NCBI GenBank assembly: GCA_947496695.1
Contig: CANMEI010000002.1
Location: forward strand, 248,001 to 312,000
DNA: 64,000 bases
Reading direction: 5' to 3'
Source: an uncultured Cellulophaga sp.
GTDB lineage: Bacteria; Bacteroidota; Bacteroidia; Flavobacteriales; Flavobacteriaceae
Shown here: piece by piece, positions 10,022 through 19,641 of the stretch
How the letters are laid out: each line of letters opens with the position of its first letter
Position numbering within the stretch: position 1 is the first letter of the stretch
The notes under the pieces: generated by a model
What the model was told of the DNA's origin: nothing
The model's database searches: none
Seen by the model: only the letters and a program-made list of their open reading frames with translations
Made by a program: the position numbers and the translations under genes

Positions 10022-11398
10022 ATGCTTCGAAAAATACTAATTATAGGCGCTGGAAAATCAACTTCTTATTTATTAGATTATTTTTTAGAAAAATCTATAA
10101 CTGAAAAACTACACATTACTATAGCTGATTTAAACCCTGATCAAATAGCTGATAAATTTAAAAATCATTCTAATTTCAATATTGAAAAATTAGATAGCTC
10201 TAACATAAATAAAAGACAACAATTAATTAAGAATTCTGACATTGTAGTTTCTATGCTGCCTGCATTTTTACACATTACAATAGCTAAGGATTGTATTGAA
10301 TTCGATAAGCATTTAGTTACAGCATCATACGTAAGCGAAGAGATAAAAAAACTTGATGTAGAAGCGAAACAGAAAGGACTTATTTTTATGAATGAAATAG
10401 GCCTTGACCCAGGTATTGATCACATGAGTGCTTTACAAATTATAAATAACATTAAAGAAAAAGGTGGTCAGGTAATTTTGTTTGAATCTTTTACTGGTGG
10501 TTTGGTTGCTCCTGAAAGTGATACCAATTTATGGAACTACAAATTTACTTGGAACCCTAGAAATGTAGTTATTGCTGGTCAAGGTGGTACAGCTAAATTT
10601 ATACAAGAAGGTACTTACAAATACATACCGTATCACAAACTTTTTAGAAGAACAGAATTTATAGATATTGAGGGCTACGGAAAATTTGAAGTATATGCCA
10701 ATAGAGATTCTTTAAAATACAGAGAGGCTTATGGATTAACAGATGTTCTTACACTTTATAGAGGAACTATACGCAGAGTTGGTTTTTCTAAAGCATGGAA
10801 TATGTTTGTACAATTAGGATTGACTAATGACAGTTACACTATAGAAAATTCTGAAGGCATGAGCTACAGAGAATTTATTAATCTATTTTTACCATACTCG
10901 CCTACAAATACTGTTGAACTAAAACTTCGCCATTATTTAAAGATTGATCAAGATGATATTATGTGGGAAAAATTAAAAGAACTCAATCTCTTTGATGCTG
11001 CTAAGAAAATAACTTTAAAAAATGCTACTCCTGCTCAAATTTTACAATACATATTAGAAGATAGTTGGACTCTCGCTTCAACGGATAAAGATATGATTGT
11101 AATGTATCATAAGTTTGGTTATGAAATAAAGGGAGTAAGAAAGCAAATAAACTCTCATATGGTTGTTACAGGCAAAAACAGATCTTATACTGCTATGGCA
11201 AAAACAGTAGGTTTACCTGTCGCTATTGCCACATTATTAATTCTAAACAAAAAGATAACAACGCCTGGTGTTCAAATACCACTACAAAAAGAAGTGTATA
11301 CTCCTATTTTATCAGAATTAAAAAATTACGGAATAATATTTAAAGAGAAAGAAATGCCATATCTAGGCTATAACCCTGATGATATGATAAGTTTATAG
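10022..11398 (+). CDS. Saccharopine dehydrogenase family protein
   Basis: A 458-residue oxidoreductase with an N-terminal Rossmann motif (ILIIGAGKSTSYLLDYF), the SDIVVSMLPAFLH strand end near residue 78 and the EIGLDPGIDHMSA motif near residue 127 typical of the saccharopine dehydrogenase C-terminal family. It probably acts in lysine or a related amino-acid pathway, by reductive or oxidative cleavage of a saccharopine-like adduct; the substrate is not certain. The Lrp-type regulator 76 bases downstream is consistent with control by amino acids. Confidence 0.85.
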   Translation: MLRKILIIGAGKSTSYLLDYFLEKSITEKLHITIADLNPDQIADKFKNHSNFNIEKLDSSNINKRQQLIKNSDIVVSMLPAFLHITIAKDCIEFDKHLVTASYVSEEIKKLDVEAKQKGLIFMNEIGLDPGIDHMSALQIINNIKEKGGQVILFESFTGGLVAPESDTNLWNYKFTWNPRNVVIAGQGGTAKFIQEGTYKYIPYHKLFRRTEFIDIEGYGKFEVYANRDSLKYREAYGLTDVLTLYRGTIRRVGFSKAWNMFVQLGLTNDSYTIENSEGMSYREFINLFLPYSPTNTVELKLRHYLKIDQDDIMWEKLKELNLFDAAKKITLKNATPAQILQYILEDSWTLASTDKDMIVMYHKFGYEIKGVRKQINSHMVVTGKNRSYTAMAKTVGLPVAIATLLILNKKITTPGVQIPLQKEVYTPILSELKNYGIIFKEKEMPYLGYNPDDMISL

Positions 11399-11474
11399 TA
11401 AAATTATCAAAAAACATACAACTGTTACATTTAAACTTAATTAGTATATTTAGTTTCAAATTGAAATAACAACT

Positions 11475-11945
11475 ATGAAATCTGATAAAGAAAACATTAA
11501 AATTGACGGAATAGATAAAAAAATATTACGTTTTTTAATGGAGGATGCTCGTAAACCAGTTTTAGAAATTGCTCGTAAAATTGGTATTTCAGGAGCTGCA
11601 ATACACCAAAGACTTAGAAAATTAGAAAATTCAGGTTTAATTGCTGGTTCTAAGTTTGTAATTAACCCAAAAGTATTAGGCTATTCTACAATGGCTTATG
11701 TTGGTATTTATTTAGATAAAGCAATGAGCAACCCAATGGCAGTAAAAGCTTTAGAAAAAATACCCGAAGTGCTTGAATGCCATTATACCACAGGAAACTG
11801 GTCTATCTTAATTAAAGTATTATGCAGAGACAATGAACATTTAATGTTAGTATTGAACAATAAAATTCAACAAATTGGTGGTGTATCACGTACTGAAACA
11901 TTCATCTCATTAGAACAGCAAATTGAAAGACAAATATCAATATAA
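11475..11945 (+). CDS. Lrp/AsnC family transcriptional regulator
   Basis: A 156-residue regulator with an N-terminal winged helix-turn-helix (DGIDKKILRFLMEDARKP, then ISGAAIHQRLRKLENSGLI) and a C-terminal RAM ligand-binding domain (residues about 70-150) containing the usual CHYTTGNWSILIKV strand. Such proteins form octamers that sense amino acids. Neighbours suggest targets among the saccharopine dehydrogenase gene upstream or ald 2 kb away, but no site is proven. A bidirectional terminator follows. Confidence 0.9.
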   Translation: MKSDKENIKIDGIDKKILRFLMEDARKPVLEIARKIGISGAAIHQRLRKLENSGLIAGSKFVINPKVLGYSTMAYVGIYLDKAMSNPMAVKALEKIPEVLECHYTTGNWSILIKVLCRDNEHLMLVLNNKIQQIGGVSRTETFISLEQQIERQISI

Positions 11946-12003
11946 AATTGGTAGAGATGTAAGTTATAGTACTATACGATACAAGCCTTAAAACAATAAA
12001 ATA

Positions 12004-12032
12004 AAAAAACTCCTTACTTAAGGAGCTTTTTT
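12004..12032. terminator. Bidirectional terminator
   Basis: Hairpin with arms CTCCTTA (12010-12016) and TAAGGAG (12019-12025), flanked by an A run and a T run. It lies between the Lrp gene and the convergent zinc peptidase gene. Confidence 0.85.
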
Positions 12033-12056
12033 ATTTTATACTTCTTGCTGTATATA

Positions 12057-12755
12057 TTAATCTCTACTACCGCCAAAAACTTGCAAAGCCCAATATGCCA
12101 ATGTAGCAATTGATCCAATAGCTGCAACTAAATATGTTCGAGCTGCCCATTTTAAAGCATCTTCAGAACCTGCATATTCTTCTTGCGAAAGCATATTTTT
12201 ATTTTTAAGCCAAGCTAATGCTCTATTACTAGCATCATACTCTACAGGAAGTGTAATTAAACTGAATATTGTTGCCATACTCATCATCACCAAACCAGCA
12301 ACTGCTACGTAGTAACCAAATCCAACACCTGCCGCTGCACCTAAAGCTAAACCTCCAAAAACTACCCAAGTAGACATACTTGATGTAATATTTACTATTG
12401 GCACTAATTTAGATCGCATCGTTAACCATTGGTATGCTGTCGCATGTTGTACTGCATGTCCACATTCATGTGCCGCAACTGCTGCTGCTGCTGCATTACG
12501 CTGATTGTATACCCCTTCACTTAAATTTACTGTTTTATTTGCTGGGTTATAGTGATCCGTAAGCATACCCGGAGTAGAAATAACTTTTACATCACGAATA
12601 CCATTATCAGCTAACATTTTTTCAGCAATTTCAGCTCCACTCATCCCATTACGTAAATGTACTTGTGAATACTTCTTAAATTTACTTTTAAGTTTATTAC
12701 TAACCAACCAACTAATTAAGGCAATACCACCTATTAATATATAATAACCTATCAT
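12057..12755 (-). CDS. Neutral zinc metallopeptidase (YugP family)
   Basis: A 232-residue membrane-embedded protease. It has an N-terminal membrane helix (GYYILIGGIALISWLVS), the zinc site HECGH in AVAAHECGHAVQHA near residue 110, and two more hydrophobic helices after it. This order is typical of the YugP-type zinc metallopeptidases. Substrates are unknown. The start at 12755 is preferred over an in-frame ATG 16 codons upstream, because it places the membrane helix directly at the N-terminus as usual in the family. Confidence 0.88.
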   Translation of the reverse strand: MIGYYILIGGIALISWLVSNKLKSKFKKYSQVHLRNGMSGAEIAEKMLADNGIRDVKVISTPGMLTDHYNPANKTVNLSEGVYNQRNAAAAAVAAHECGHAVQHATAYQWLTMRSKLVPIVNITSSMSTWVVFGGLALGAAAGVGFGYYVAVAGLVMMSMATIFSLITLPVEYDASNRALAWLKNKNMLSQEEYAGSEDALKWAARTYLVAAIGSIATLAYWALQVFGGSRD

Positions 12756-12893
12756 AATTTTAAATTTTAATAAATATAGCAAAGATTCTGTTCTTTGCAA
12801 CATAGTTTATAGAATGCAAAAATCCCGCCAAATTCTCCAATTGTCAAAATAGGAAAAAATGTCAGGATTTTATAAGTATATATTTTCAGGCTA

Positions 12894-13985
12894 TTATGAT
12901 GCCCACTCAAATGCTTCAATAATCTCTTTATAGATTACTTCACCTTTAGATATGTTAAGTCCTTTCTGTAAACCAGGATCAGAAGCCAATGCTTTTTCCC
13001 AACCTAAGTTTGCAATTTTTAAAGCGTAAGCTGTTGTTACATTAGTTAACGCTAATGTAGATGTATAAGGTACCGCTCCTGGCATATTTGCTACAGAATA
13101 GTGTACAATTTCATCAATAATATAAATAGGATCTTCATGTGTTGTTGGCTTAGTAGTTTCTACACAACCACCTTGATCAACAGCAACATCAACAATTACA
13201 GCACCAGATTTCATGGTTTTAAGCATATCTCTAGTAATTAAATTTGGAGCTTTTTTACCTTTTAATAAAACACCTCCAATAATTAAATCATGCGTTTGTA
13301 CAAATTCTCTAATATTATATTCATTAGAAAATAACGTAGTACAGTTATTTGGCAAAACGTCATTTGCATAACGCAAACGTTTCATATCAATATCTAAAAT
13401 AGTTACTTGAGCACCTAAACCAGAAGCCATTTTAGCTGCTTGCATACCCACAACACCTGCTCCTAATATTAAAACTTTTCCTGGAGGCACACCCGGAACA
13501 CCACCTAATAAAAGTCCACGCCCTTTAACTGGTTTCTCTAAATATTTTGCTCCTTGTTGAATAGACATTCTACCAGCAACTTCAGACATTGGTGTTAATA
13601 ATGGTAAGGTACCTTCTTTATCTTCAACAGTTTCATAGGCAATACATACCGCACCACTTTCAATCATTGCTTTTGTTAAAGGCTCACTTGATGCAAAATG
13701 GAAATATGTAAATACAATTTGATCTTTTTTAATTAAGCCATATTCTGCTTCAATTGGCTCTTTAACCTTAACAATCATATCTGCAATAGCATAAACCTCC
13801 TCAATAGTATCAAGAATGGTTGCTCCAGCATTAATATAATCTTCATCTAAAAAACCACTATTGTCACCTGCAGTTGATTGTACAAATACTTCGTGGTTGT
13901 TTTTCGTAAGTTCGAAAACACCACCTGGAGTCATACCAATACGACTCTCATTGTTTTTAATTTCTTTAGGAATACCTACTTTCAT
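12894..13985 (-). CDS. ald: Alanine dehydrogenase
   Basis: Interconverts L-alanine and pyruvate plus ammonia with NAD. The 363-residue protein begins MKVGIPKEIKNNESRIG with the substrate-binding Arg and Lys region, has the NAD-binding LILGAGVVGMQAAKMASGLGA near residue 170, and the conserved VDVAVDQGGCVETTKPTTH stretch near residue 262 with the family aspartate. The family is usually about 370 residues, so it looks complete. The 5' region holds an inverted repeat at 14082-14132. Confidence 0.93.
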   Translation of the reverse strand: MKVGIPKEIKNNESRIGMTPGGVFELTKNNHEVFVQSTAGDNSGFLDEDYINAGATILDTIEEVYAIADMIVKVKEPIEAEYGLIKKDQIVFTYFHFASSEPLTKAMIESGAVCIAYETVEDKEGTLPLLTPMSEVAGRMSIQQGAKYLEKPVKGRGLLLGGVPGVPPGKVLILGAGVVGMQAAKMASGLGAQVTILDIDMKRLRYANDVLPNNCTTLFSNEYNIREFVQTHDLIIGGVLLKGKKAPNLITRDMLKTMKSGAVIVDVAVDQGGCVETTKPTTHEDPIYIIDEIVHYSVANMPGAVPYTSTLALTNVTTAYALKIANLGWEKALASDPGLQKGLNISKGEVIYKEIIEAFEWAS

Positions 13986-14393
13986 CTTTTCAGATTTGTT
14001 AATAAAGATGAATTTTCAGTACAGAGATTCAAGTTTATAAACGTGAATATCGCAAATCACTTCATCTCTTTGTTAATAATAAACACGAGTAAAATAAAAT
14101 TGCCATCCATAACAATAAAATTTACTCGTGTTAGATTTATTATAATTAGTCGAGCCAAATTTGCTACAAAAAAAATTAAAAAAAAAACAAAATGACGTCA
14201 AATATTTAAAAAACAAACAATTAACAATTACCGCCTAAGGAATTAATATAAATCTTAAAAAATTCACATTAAATTATTATTTTACATGAATTTTAAGAAA
14301 ATTTAACAATAAATTCGCAATTACCGTTAAATCTAAAAAAATATTACCCAATAATTGTTAAAAAAAATAACTATGCTACTGAATTAAAACTAG
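13986..14393. other. 408-base intergenic region between leuS and ald
   Basis: No convincing coding sequence. It contains the inverted repeat listed separately and A-rich stretches around 14165-14215. Both flanking genes are on the minus strand, so it carries the ald leader and promoter and the end of nothing else visible. No TAnnTTTG-type element was found with confidence. Confidence 0.6.
14082..14132. repeat. Inverted repeat upstream of ald
   Basis: Arms AACACGAGTAAA (14082-14093) and TTTACTCGTGTT (14121-14132) are perfectly complementary, with a 27-base AT-rich spacer. It lies 97-147 bases before the ald start. It could be a regulator-binding site (two half-sites about 39 bases apart centre to centre) or a weak hairpin. 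No T run follows, so a terminator is unlikely. Confidence 0.55.
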
Positions 14394-17300
14394 TTAACCT
14401 ACAATATTTATAATTTTACCTGGTACTATAATTACCTTTTTAGGGGCTCTGCCTGCCAATTGTTGTTGCGTTTTTTCATGCGACATCACTACTTTTTCGA
14501 TCTCTTCTTTAGATAAATCGAGTGATAATTCTAATTTAAAACGCATTTTCCCATTAAAGGAAACTGGATATTCTTTACTACTTTCTACCAAGTGCGATGC
14601 CTCAAACTTTGGAAATGGCGCAGTAGAAATAGATTCTGAATGCCCTAGTTTATTCCATAATTCTTCTGCAATATGTGGTGCATAAGGTGAAACCAATATA
14701 ATTAAAGCCTCTAAAACTTCTCTGCTTGTACATTTTTGAGCCGAAAGTTCATTTACCGCAATCATAAATGTAGAAACTGAGGTATTGAATGAGAAGTTCT
14801 CAATATCTTCTTCTACCTTTTTAATGGTTTTATGTAATGTTTTTAAATTGTCTTTTGATGGTTCAGTATCAGTAACTTTTACGCCGTTATCATCTACATA
14901 CAAACGCCATAGTTTTTTTAAGAAACCATGCGCACCTGTAATTCCTGCTGTATTCCAAGGTTTAGATTGCTCTAAAGGCCCTAAAAACATTTCATACAAA
15001 CGTAAACTATCAGCGCCATAATCTACACAAATACTATCAGGACTCACCACATTGTATTTAGACTTAGACATTTTTTCTACTTCACGACCAACAATGTATT
15101 TATCATCTTCTAAAATAAATTCAGCATCTTTATATTCTTCTCTCCAATTTTTAAAAGCTTCAATATCTAACTCATCGGAAGCATTAACAAAAGATACATC
15201 GGCATGAATTGAAGAAAATTTAAGACCTATCACATCTGCACCTTTGCTTCGTAAATCCACTCTTACATCTTCCAGAAGACTCATAAAACTAGCCAACACA
15301 TCTTTCTTTTCTTCATCTAATAATTCATAAAAAACTGTACCTTCAGCTACACTTGCTAAGCCTTTTGTGTAACCATTTCCATTAACAAACTCATTTTTCT
15401 CTTCAAGAGATATTTTAGAATTTAATATGTATTTATATAAATCGTCAAACTTTTTGAAAAGACTATAGGATATATATAAAGGTTGTTTTAAAACTGGCCT
15501 ATTACTTTCTTTTGAAATAGAATAACTACCTTCAAAATCAACCCTATAAACAAAAGCACTTGTCCCCGTAATCATTCCTTGATTAATCAGCTTTTTAGCA
15601 AACTCATTTTTAGGCACTACACCTTTATCAAACAAGAATTTTTGCCAAAAACGTGCGTATAATAAGTGCCCCGTAGCATGCTCACTACCACCAATGTATA
15701 AATCTACATCTTGCCAATAGTCAATAGCTTCTTTAGAGAATATTTCATTCTCATTATTTGGCTCCATATAACGGTTAAAGTAGAAACTACTACCCGCCCA
15801 ACCTGGCATCGTATTTAATTCTAAAGGCCACACCGTGGCGTTATTTATCTTACTGTTATCTACAACCCTATTAGAAACTGTGTCCCAAGCCCAAACAGTT
15901 GCATTACCTAATGGCGGTTCACCTGTTTCAGTTGGTAAATATTTTTCTACTTCTGGTAATGCAATCGGCAAATGCTTCGCATCAATCATTTGTGGCATTC
16001 CATCAACATAATACACCGGGAAAGGTTCTCCCCAATAACGTTGACGACTAAAAACAGCATCACGTAAACGGTAGTTAATTTTCCCTTTACCATGGCCTAT
16101 CTTTTCTAATTCGTAAATGGCTAATTTCATGGCTTTCTTATACGGCAAGCCACTTAAGAAATCAGAATTTACAATTACCGTTTTATCTTTATCAACATGT
16201 GCTTCTTCAGAAATATCTACACCTTCAAAAATATTAGGAATAGAAATATCAAAATGCTTCGCAAAATCATAATCACGCTGATCACCACATGGCACTGCCA
16301 TAACTGCCCCTGTACCGTAACCCGCTAACACATAATCACCAATCCAGATTGGAATTGGTTCTTTTGTAAAAGGATGTTCTGCATAAGCACCAGTAAAGGC
16401 ACCTGAAATAGTCTTAACATCAGCCATACGCTCACGCTCACTACGTTTTGCAGTAGCTTCAATATAAGCTTCTACCTCAGCCTTTTGTTCTGGAGTTGTT
16501 ATTTTAGACACCAATTCATGCTCCGGAGCTAAAGTCATAAAACTAACGCCAAAAATTGTATCAGGGCGTGTTGTAAATACCTCGATCACCTCATCATGAC
16601 CATTCACGTTAAAAACAGCTGAAGCTCCTTGAGAACGACCAATCCAATTGGTTTGCGAATCTTTTAAAGGTTGTGGCCAATCTACCGTAGTTAAATCGTC
16701 TAACAAACGTTGTGCATATGCCGAAATTCGCATGCTCCACTGTGTCATTTTTTTACGAATAACTGGGTGACCACCACGTTCAGAAACACCATTTACAATC
16801 TCGTCATTTGCTAAAACCGTACCCAAAGCCGGACACCAGTTTACCTCAGTATCTGCCAAATAAGTAAGTCGGTATTGCAATAGAATTTCTTGTTGCTTTT
16901 TAGTATCAAAAGCATTCCACTCTTCTGCTGTAAAGGCAATAATATCTTCATCAGATACTGCATTTACAGTTGTATTTCCTTCTTTTTCAAAAAGTGCTAC
17001 TAAAGTTGAAATATCTTCAGCTTTATTACTATCATTATTATACCAAGAATTAAACAACTGAATAAAAATCCACTGTGTCCATTTATAATAATCAGGGTTA
17101 GAAGTACGTACTTCACGACTCCAATCAAAAGAGAACCCAATTTTATCTAATTGCTCTCTATATCTATTTATATTTGTTTCTGTAGTAATTGCTGGGTGTT
17201 GTCCAGTCTGAATTGCGTATTGTTCAGCTGGCAACCCAAAAGAATCATACCCCATAGGGTGCAATACATTAAACCCTTTATGTCTTTTATAACGTGCATA

Positions 17301-17480
17301 AATATCACTAGCAATATACCCAAGCGGATGCCCAACATGCAAACCTGCCCCTGAAGGGTAAGGAAACATATCTAACACATAAAACTTTTCTTTATCAGAA
17401 TTGTTCTCTGCTTTAAACGTTTGGTTTTCTGCCCAATATTTTTGCCATTTGGCTTCAATTTCGTTGAAATCGTAGTTCAT
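14394..17480 (-). CDS. leuS: Leucyl-tRNA synthetase with a long internal insertion
   Basis: Charges tRNA-Leu. The 1028-residue class I synthetase has the HIGH-type motif in SGAGLHVGHPLGY near residue 45, the editing domain with threonine-rich TTRPDTIFG near 310, and EKMSKSKYNVV near residue 795. It is roughly 90 residues longer than I expect for flavobacterial LeuRS. The extra sequence lies between INQGMITGTSAFVYR (Met636) and HADVSFVNASDELD (His759), a stretch usually about 30 residues long. No frame break is visible. The insert is lysine- and glutamate-rich and not recognised. The gene is probably functional because it is the only leuS in view. Confidence 0.95.
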   Translation of the reverse strand: MNYDFNEIEAKWQKYWAENQTFKAENNSDKEKFYVLDMFPYPSGAGLHVGHPLGYIASDIYARYKRHKGFNVLHPMGYDSFGLPAEQYAIQTGQHPAITTETNINRYREQLDKIGFSFDWSREVRTSNPDYYKWTQWIFIQLFNSWYNNDSNKAEDISTLVALFEKEGNTTVNAVSDEDIIAFTAEEWNAFDTKKQQEILLQYRLTYLADTEVNWCPALGTVLANDEIVNGVSERGGHPVIRKKMTQWSMRISAYAQRLLDDLTTVDWPQPLKDSQTNWIGRSQGASAVFNVNGHDEVIEVFTTRPDTIFGVSFMTLAPEHELVSKITTPEQKAEVEAYIEATAKRSERERMADVKTISGAFTGAYAEHPFTKEPIPIWIGDYVLAGYGTGAVMAVPCGDQRDYDFAKHFDISIPNIFEGVDISEEAHVDKDKTVIVNSDFLSGLPYKKAMKLAIYELEKIGHGKGKINYRLRDAVFSRQRYWGEPFPVYYVDGMPQMIDAKHLPIALPEVEKYLPTETGEPPLGNATVWAWDTVSNRVVDNSKINNATVWPLELNTMPGWAGSSFYFNRYMEPNNENEIFSKEAIDYWQDVDLYIGGSEHATGHLLYARFWQKFLFDKGVVPKNEFAKKLINQGMITGTSAFVYRVDFEGSYSISKESNRPVLKQPLYISYSLFKKFDDLYKYILNSKISLEEKNEFVNGNGYTKGLASVAEGTVFYELLDEEKKDVLASFMSLLEDVRVDLRSKGADVIGLKFSSIHADVSFVNASDELDIEAFKNWREEYKDAEFILEDDKYIVGREVEKMSKSKYNVVSPDSICVDYGADSLRLYEMFLGPLEQSKPWNTAGITGAHGFLKKLWRLYVDDNGVKVTDTEPSKDNLKTLHKTIKKVEEDIENFSFNTSVSTFMIAVNELSAQKCTSREVLEALIILVSPYAPHIAEELWNKLGHSESISTAPFPKFEASHLVESSKEYPVSFNGKMRFKLELSLDLSKEEIEKVVMSHEKTQQQLAGRAPKKVIIVPGKIINIVG

Positions 17481-17646
17481 TATATAAAATTTGTGTAAAC
17501 CTGATGGTTTTAATGCGATGCAAAAATAAGTTTATTCTTAGGAAAGGCGAAAAGATAGCTAAAAGAAGTTTTGTGCACTAAATTTGTAATAATAACATAC
17601 TAAAGTGTTAAGAGTAATTTTATATTAAATTTACTTTACTATTTTT

Positions 17647-17674
17647 ACATATTGTTTACATATTGTTTACATAA
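17647..17674 (+). repeat. Short tandem repeat before ftsX
   Basis: ACATATTGTTT occurs twice back to back (17647-17657, 17658-17668) followed by a partial third unit. It ends 5 bases before the ftsX ATG and covers the ribosome-binding region. Confidence 0.7.
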
Positions 17675-17678
17675 ATTT

Positions 17679-18557
17679 ATGAGTAAATCTTTTGAACGCT
17701 TTCAAAAAAGAAAATTAATCTCTAGCTACTTTTCAGTTGTTTTGAGTATCGGACTTGTACTTTTCCTATTAGGGATTTTAGGCTTGCTAGTTTTGAATAC
17801 CAAAAAAATGGCCGATCATTTTAAAGAGCAGATTACCATATCTGTATTTTTAAAAGATACTGCTAAACAAGTTGAAATAGATCAACTTCAAAAAAGTTTA
17901 GCAATGGCTGATTATGCAAAAGAAGCAATTTATGTTTCTAAAGAAGAAGCTGCCATAAAGCACAGTGAAGATATTGGTGAGAATTTTGAAGAATTTTTAG
18001 GCTACAACCCTTTAAAAAACTCTTTAGATGTTCACCTAAATGCCGATTTTGTTACGCCAGAAAAATTAGAAGAAATAGCTACAGAAATTTCTAGCAAAAA
18101 CTATGTTGCAGAGGTAAGCTACGACAAACCCTTAATTGGGCTTTTAAATGATAATGTAAAACGAATTAGTTTCTGGATTTTAGTGGCTAGTAGCATATTT
18201 ACTTTTATAGCCGTTTTGCTTATTAATAGTTCTATACGATTATCAATCTACTCTAAACGTTTTATTATTAAAACAATGCAAATGGTTGGTGCTACAAAAA
18301 TATTTATTAGAAAACCTTTTATATGGACCAACATTAAATTAGGAATGTTAGGCTCATTACTTGCAATGGCTGGTTTAGCAGGATCATTATATTATATGAA
18401 TGAAAATTTTCCTGAACTTGGTTTATTAAACGATCCTATAATAATTGGTATACTTTTTACAAGTGTTTTTGTGTTAGGTTTATTAATTTCATTAATAAGC
18501 ACTTATTTTGCAACACAACGTTTTTTAAATCTTAGGACAGACGAATTATATTATTAA
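17679..18557 (+). CDS. ftsX: Cell division protein FtsX (ABC permease)
   Basis: The membrane partner of FtsE that controls peptidoglycan hydrolases at the division site. The 292-residue protein has the FtsX layout: a cytoplasmic N-terminus, one membrane helix (VVLSIGLVLFLLGILGLLVL), an extracellular domain of about 110 residues, then three helices in the C-terminal half. The start at MSKSFERF is preferred to the frame opening at 17652, which would cross the tandem repeat. A TAAATTTG element at 17579-17586 could be its promoter. It leads a run with DUF3098, uppP and truB. Confidence 0.9.
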   Translation: MSKSFERFQKRKLISSYFSVVLSIGLVLFLLGILGLLVLNTKKMADHFKEQITISVFLKDTAKQVEIDQLQKSLAMADYAKEAIYVSKEEAAIKHSEDIGENFEEFLGYNPLKNSLDVHLNADFVTPEKLEEIATEISSKNYVAEVSYDKPLIGLLNDNVKRISFWILVASSIFTFIAVLLINSSIRLSIYSKRFIIKTMQMVGATKIFIRKPFIWTNIKLGMLGSLLAMAGLAGSLYYMNENFPELGLLNDPIIIGILFTSVFVLGLLISLISTYFATQRFLNLRTDELYY

Positions 18558-18566
18558 ATTTGCACC

Positions 18567-18824
18567 ATGGCTAAAAACAACGATAACTCCACCTCTAAAA
18601 AAGAATTTATTTTTCAAAAGAAAAATTATATGTTCATGTTTATTGGATTGGCATTTATTACAATAGGTTTTATACTCATGAGTGGTGGCGGTAGCGACGA
18701 CCCTAATGTATTTAACCCTGAAATATATAATTTCAGACGTATTAGACTAGCTCCTACCTTAGTATTAATAGGTTTGGGTATAGAAGTTTATGCTATTTTA
18801 TTAAACCCAAAAAAGAAAAATTAA
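18567..18824 (+). CDS. DUF3098 small membrane protein
   Basis: An 85-residue protein with two hydrophobic helices (MFMFIGLAFITIGFILMSGG and APTLVLIGLGIEVYAILL) separated by the DDPNVFNPEIYNFRRI loop characteristic of DUF3098. It sits 9 bases after ftsX and its stop abuts the uppP start. This position between ftsX and uppP is the usual one in flavobacteria. Function unknown; a link to cell-envelope work is only suggested by the neighbours. Confidence 0.85.
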   Translation: MAKNNDNSTSKKEFIFQKKNYMFMFIGLAFITIGFILMSGGGSDDPNVFNPEIYNFRRIRLAPTLVLIGLGIEVYAILLNPKKKN

Positions 18825-19619
18825 TTGGAAACTTTAGATGCTATTATCCTAGGTATTATTCAAGGCTTAACTGAATTTTTACCTGTTTCTTCAAGTGGCC
18901 ATTTAGAATTAGGAAAAGCTATTTTAGGAGACAACTCCGTGCCAGAAGAAAGCTTGTTGTTTACCGTAGTACTGCATTTTGCAACCGCATTAAGCACCAT
19001 TGTTATTTTTAGAAAAGATATTTTAGAAATATTACGGGGCCTATTTCAATTTAAATGGAATGAGGAAACTCAATTTTCATTAAAAATCATCATATCAATG
19101 CTACCAGCTGTATTCATTGGTTTATTTTTTGAAGAACAATTGGAAAGCTTTTTTGGAGGTAACGTACGTTTTGTAGGCTTTATGCTAATTATTACTGCTG
19201 TACTTTTATATTTTGCTGATAAAGCAAAAGACACTGATAAAAAAGTAACTTTTAAAAATGCATTAATTGTAGGTGTTTCTCAAGCTATAGCAATGCTTCC
19301 TGGTATATCAAGAAGTGGTGCTACCATTTCAACATCAGTACTTTTGGGTGTAGATAAAACTAAAGCTGCTCGGTTTTCATTCTTAATGGTTGTGCCTTTA
19401 ATATTTGGTAAAATAGCAAAAGATTTAGTTGGCGGAGAATTAAATTTTAACAGCGATCACAATGTAGCTATGGGCGCTGGTTTTATTGCCGCTTTTGTTG
19501 CCGGATTAGTTGCTTGTACCTGGATGATACAATTGGTAAAGAAAAGTAAACTCTCTTATTTTTCAATCTATTGTTTAGTTGTTGGTATTATCGCAATTGC
19601 TTACGGATATTTAGCTTAA
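18825..19619 (+). CDS. uppP: Undecaprenyl-diphosphate phosphatase
   Basis: Dephosphorylates undecaprenyl diphosphate to recycle the lipid carrier of peptidoglycan synthesis. The 264-residue membrane protein shows both BacA/UppP signatures: GIIQGLTEFLPVSSSGHLEL at the N-terminus and the second conserved GISRSGATIS motif near residue 164, with about eight helices. The start is a TTG at 18825 placed immediately after the DUF3098 stop; no closer ATG gives the full first motif. Confidence 0.95.
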   Translation: METLDAIILGIIQGLTEFLPVSSSGHLELGKAILGDNSVPEESLLFTVVLHFATALSTIVIFRKDILEILRGLFQFKWNEETQFSLKIIISMLPAVFIGLFFEEQLESFFGGNVRFVGFMLIITAVLLYFADKAKDTDKKVTFKNALIVGVSQAIAMLPGISRSGATISTSVLLGVDKTKAARFSFLMVVPLIFGKIAKDLVGGELNFNSDHNVAMGAGFIAAFVAGLVACTWMIQLVKKSKLSYFSIYCLVVGIIAIAYGYLA

Positions 19620-19641
19620 CACTAAAGAAACAACATACCTA

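Noticed and set aside
13878..14195. Open frame of 105 codons on the plus strand covering the ald start and leader
   Set aside because: It overlaps the certain start of ald, is rich in Phe, Ile and Lys as expected from AT-rich antisense sequence, and has no recognisable domain.
17560..17678. Small RNA gene before ftsX
   Set aside because: Only a possible -7 element and a short tandem repeat are visible; no hairpin-terminator pair.
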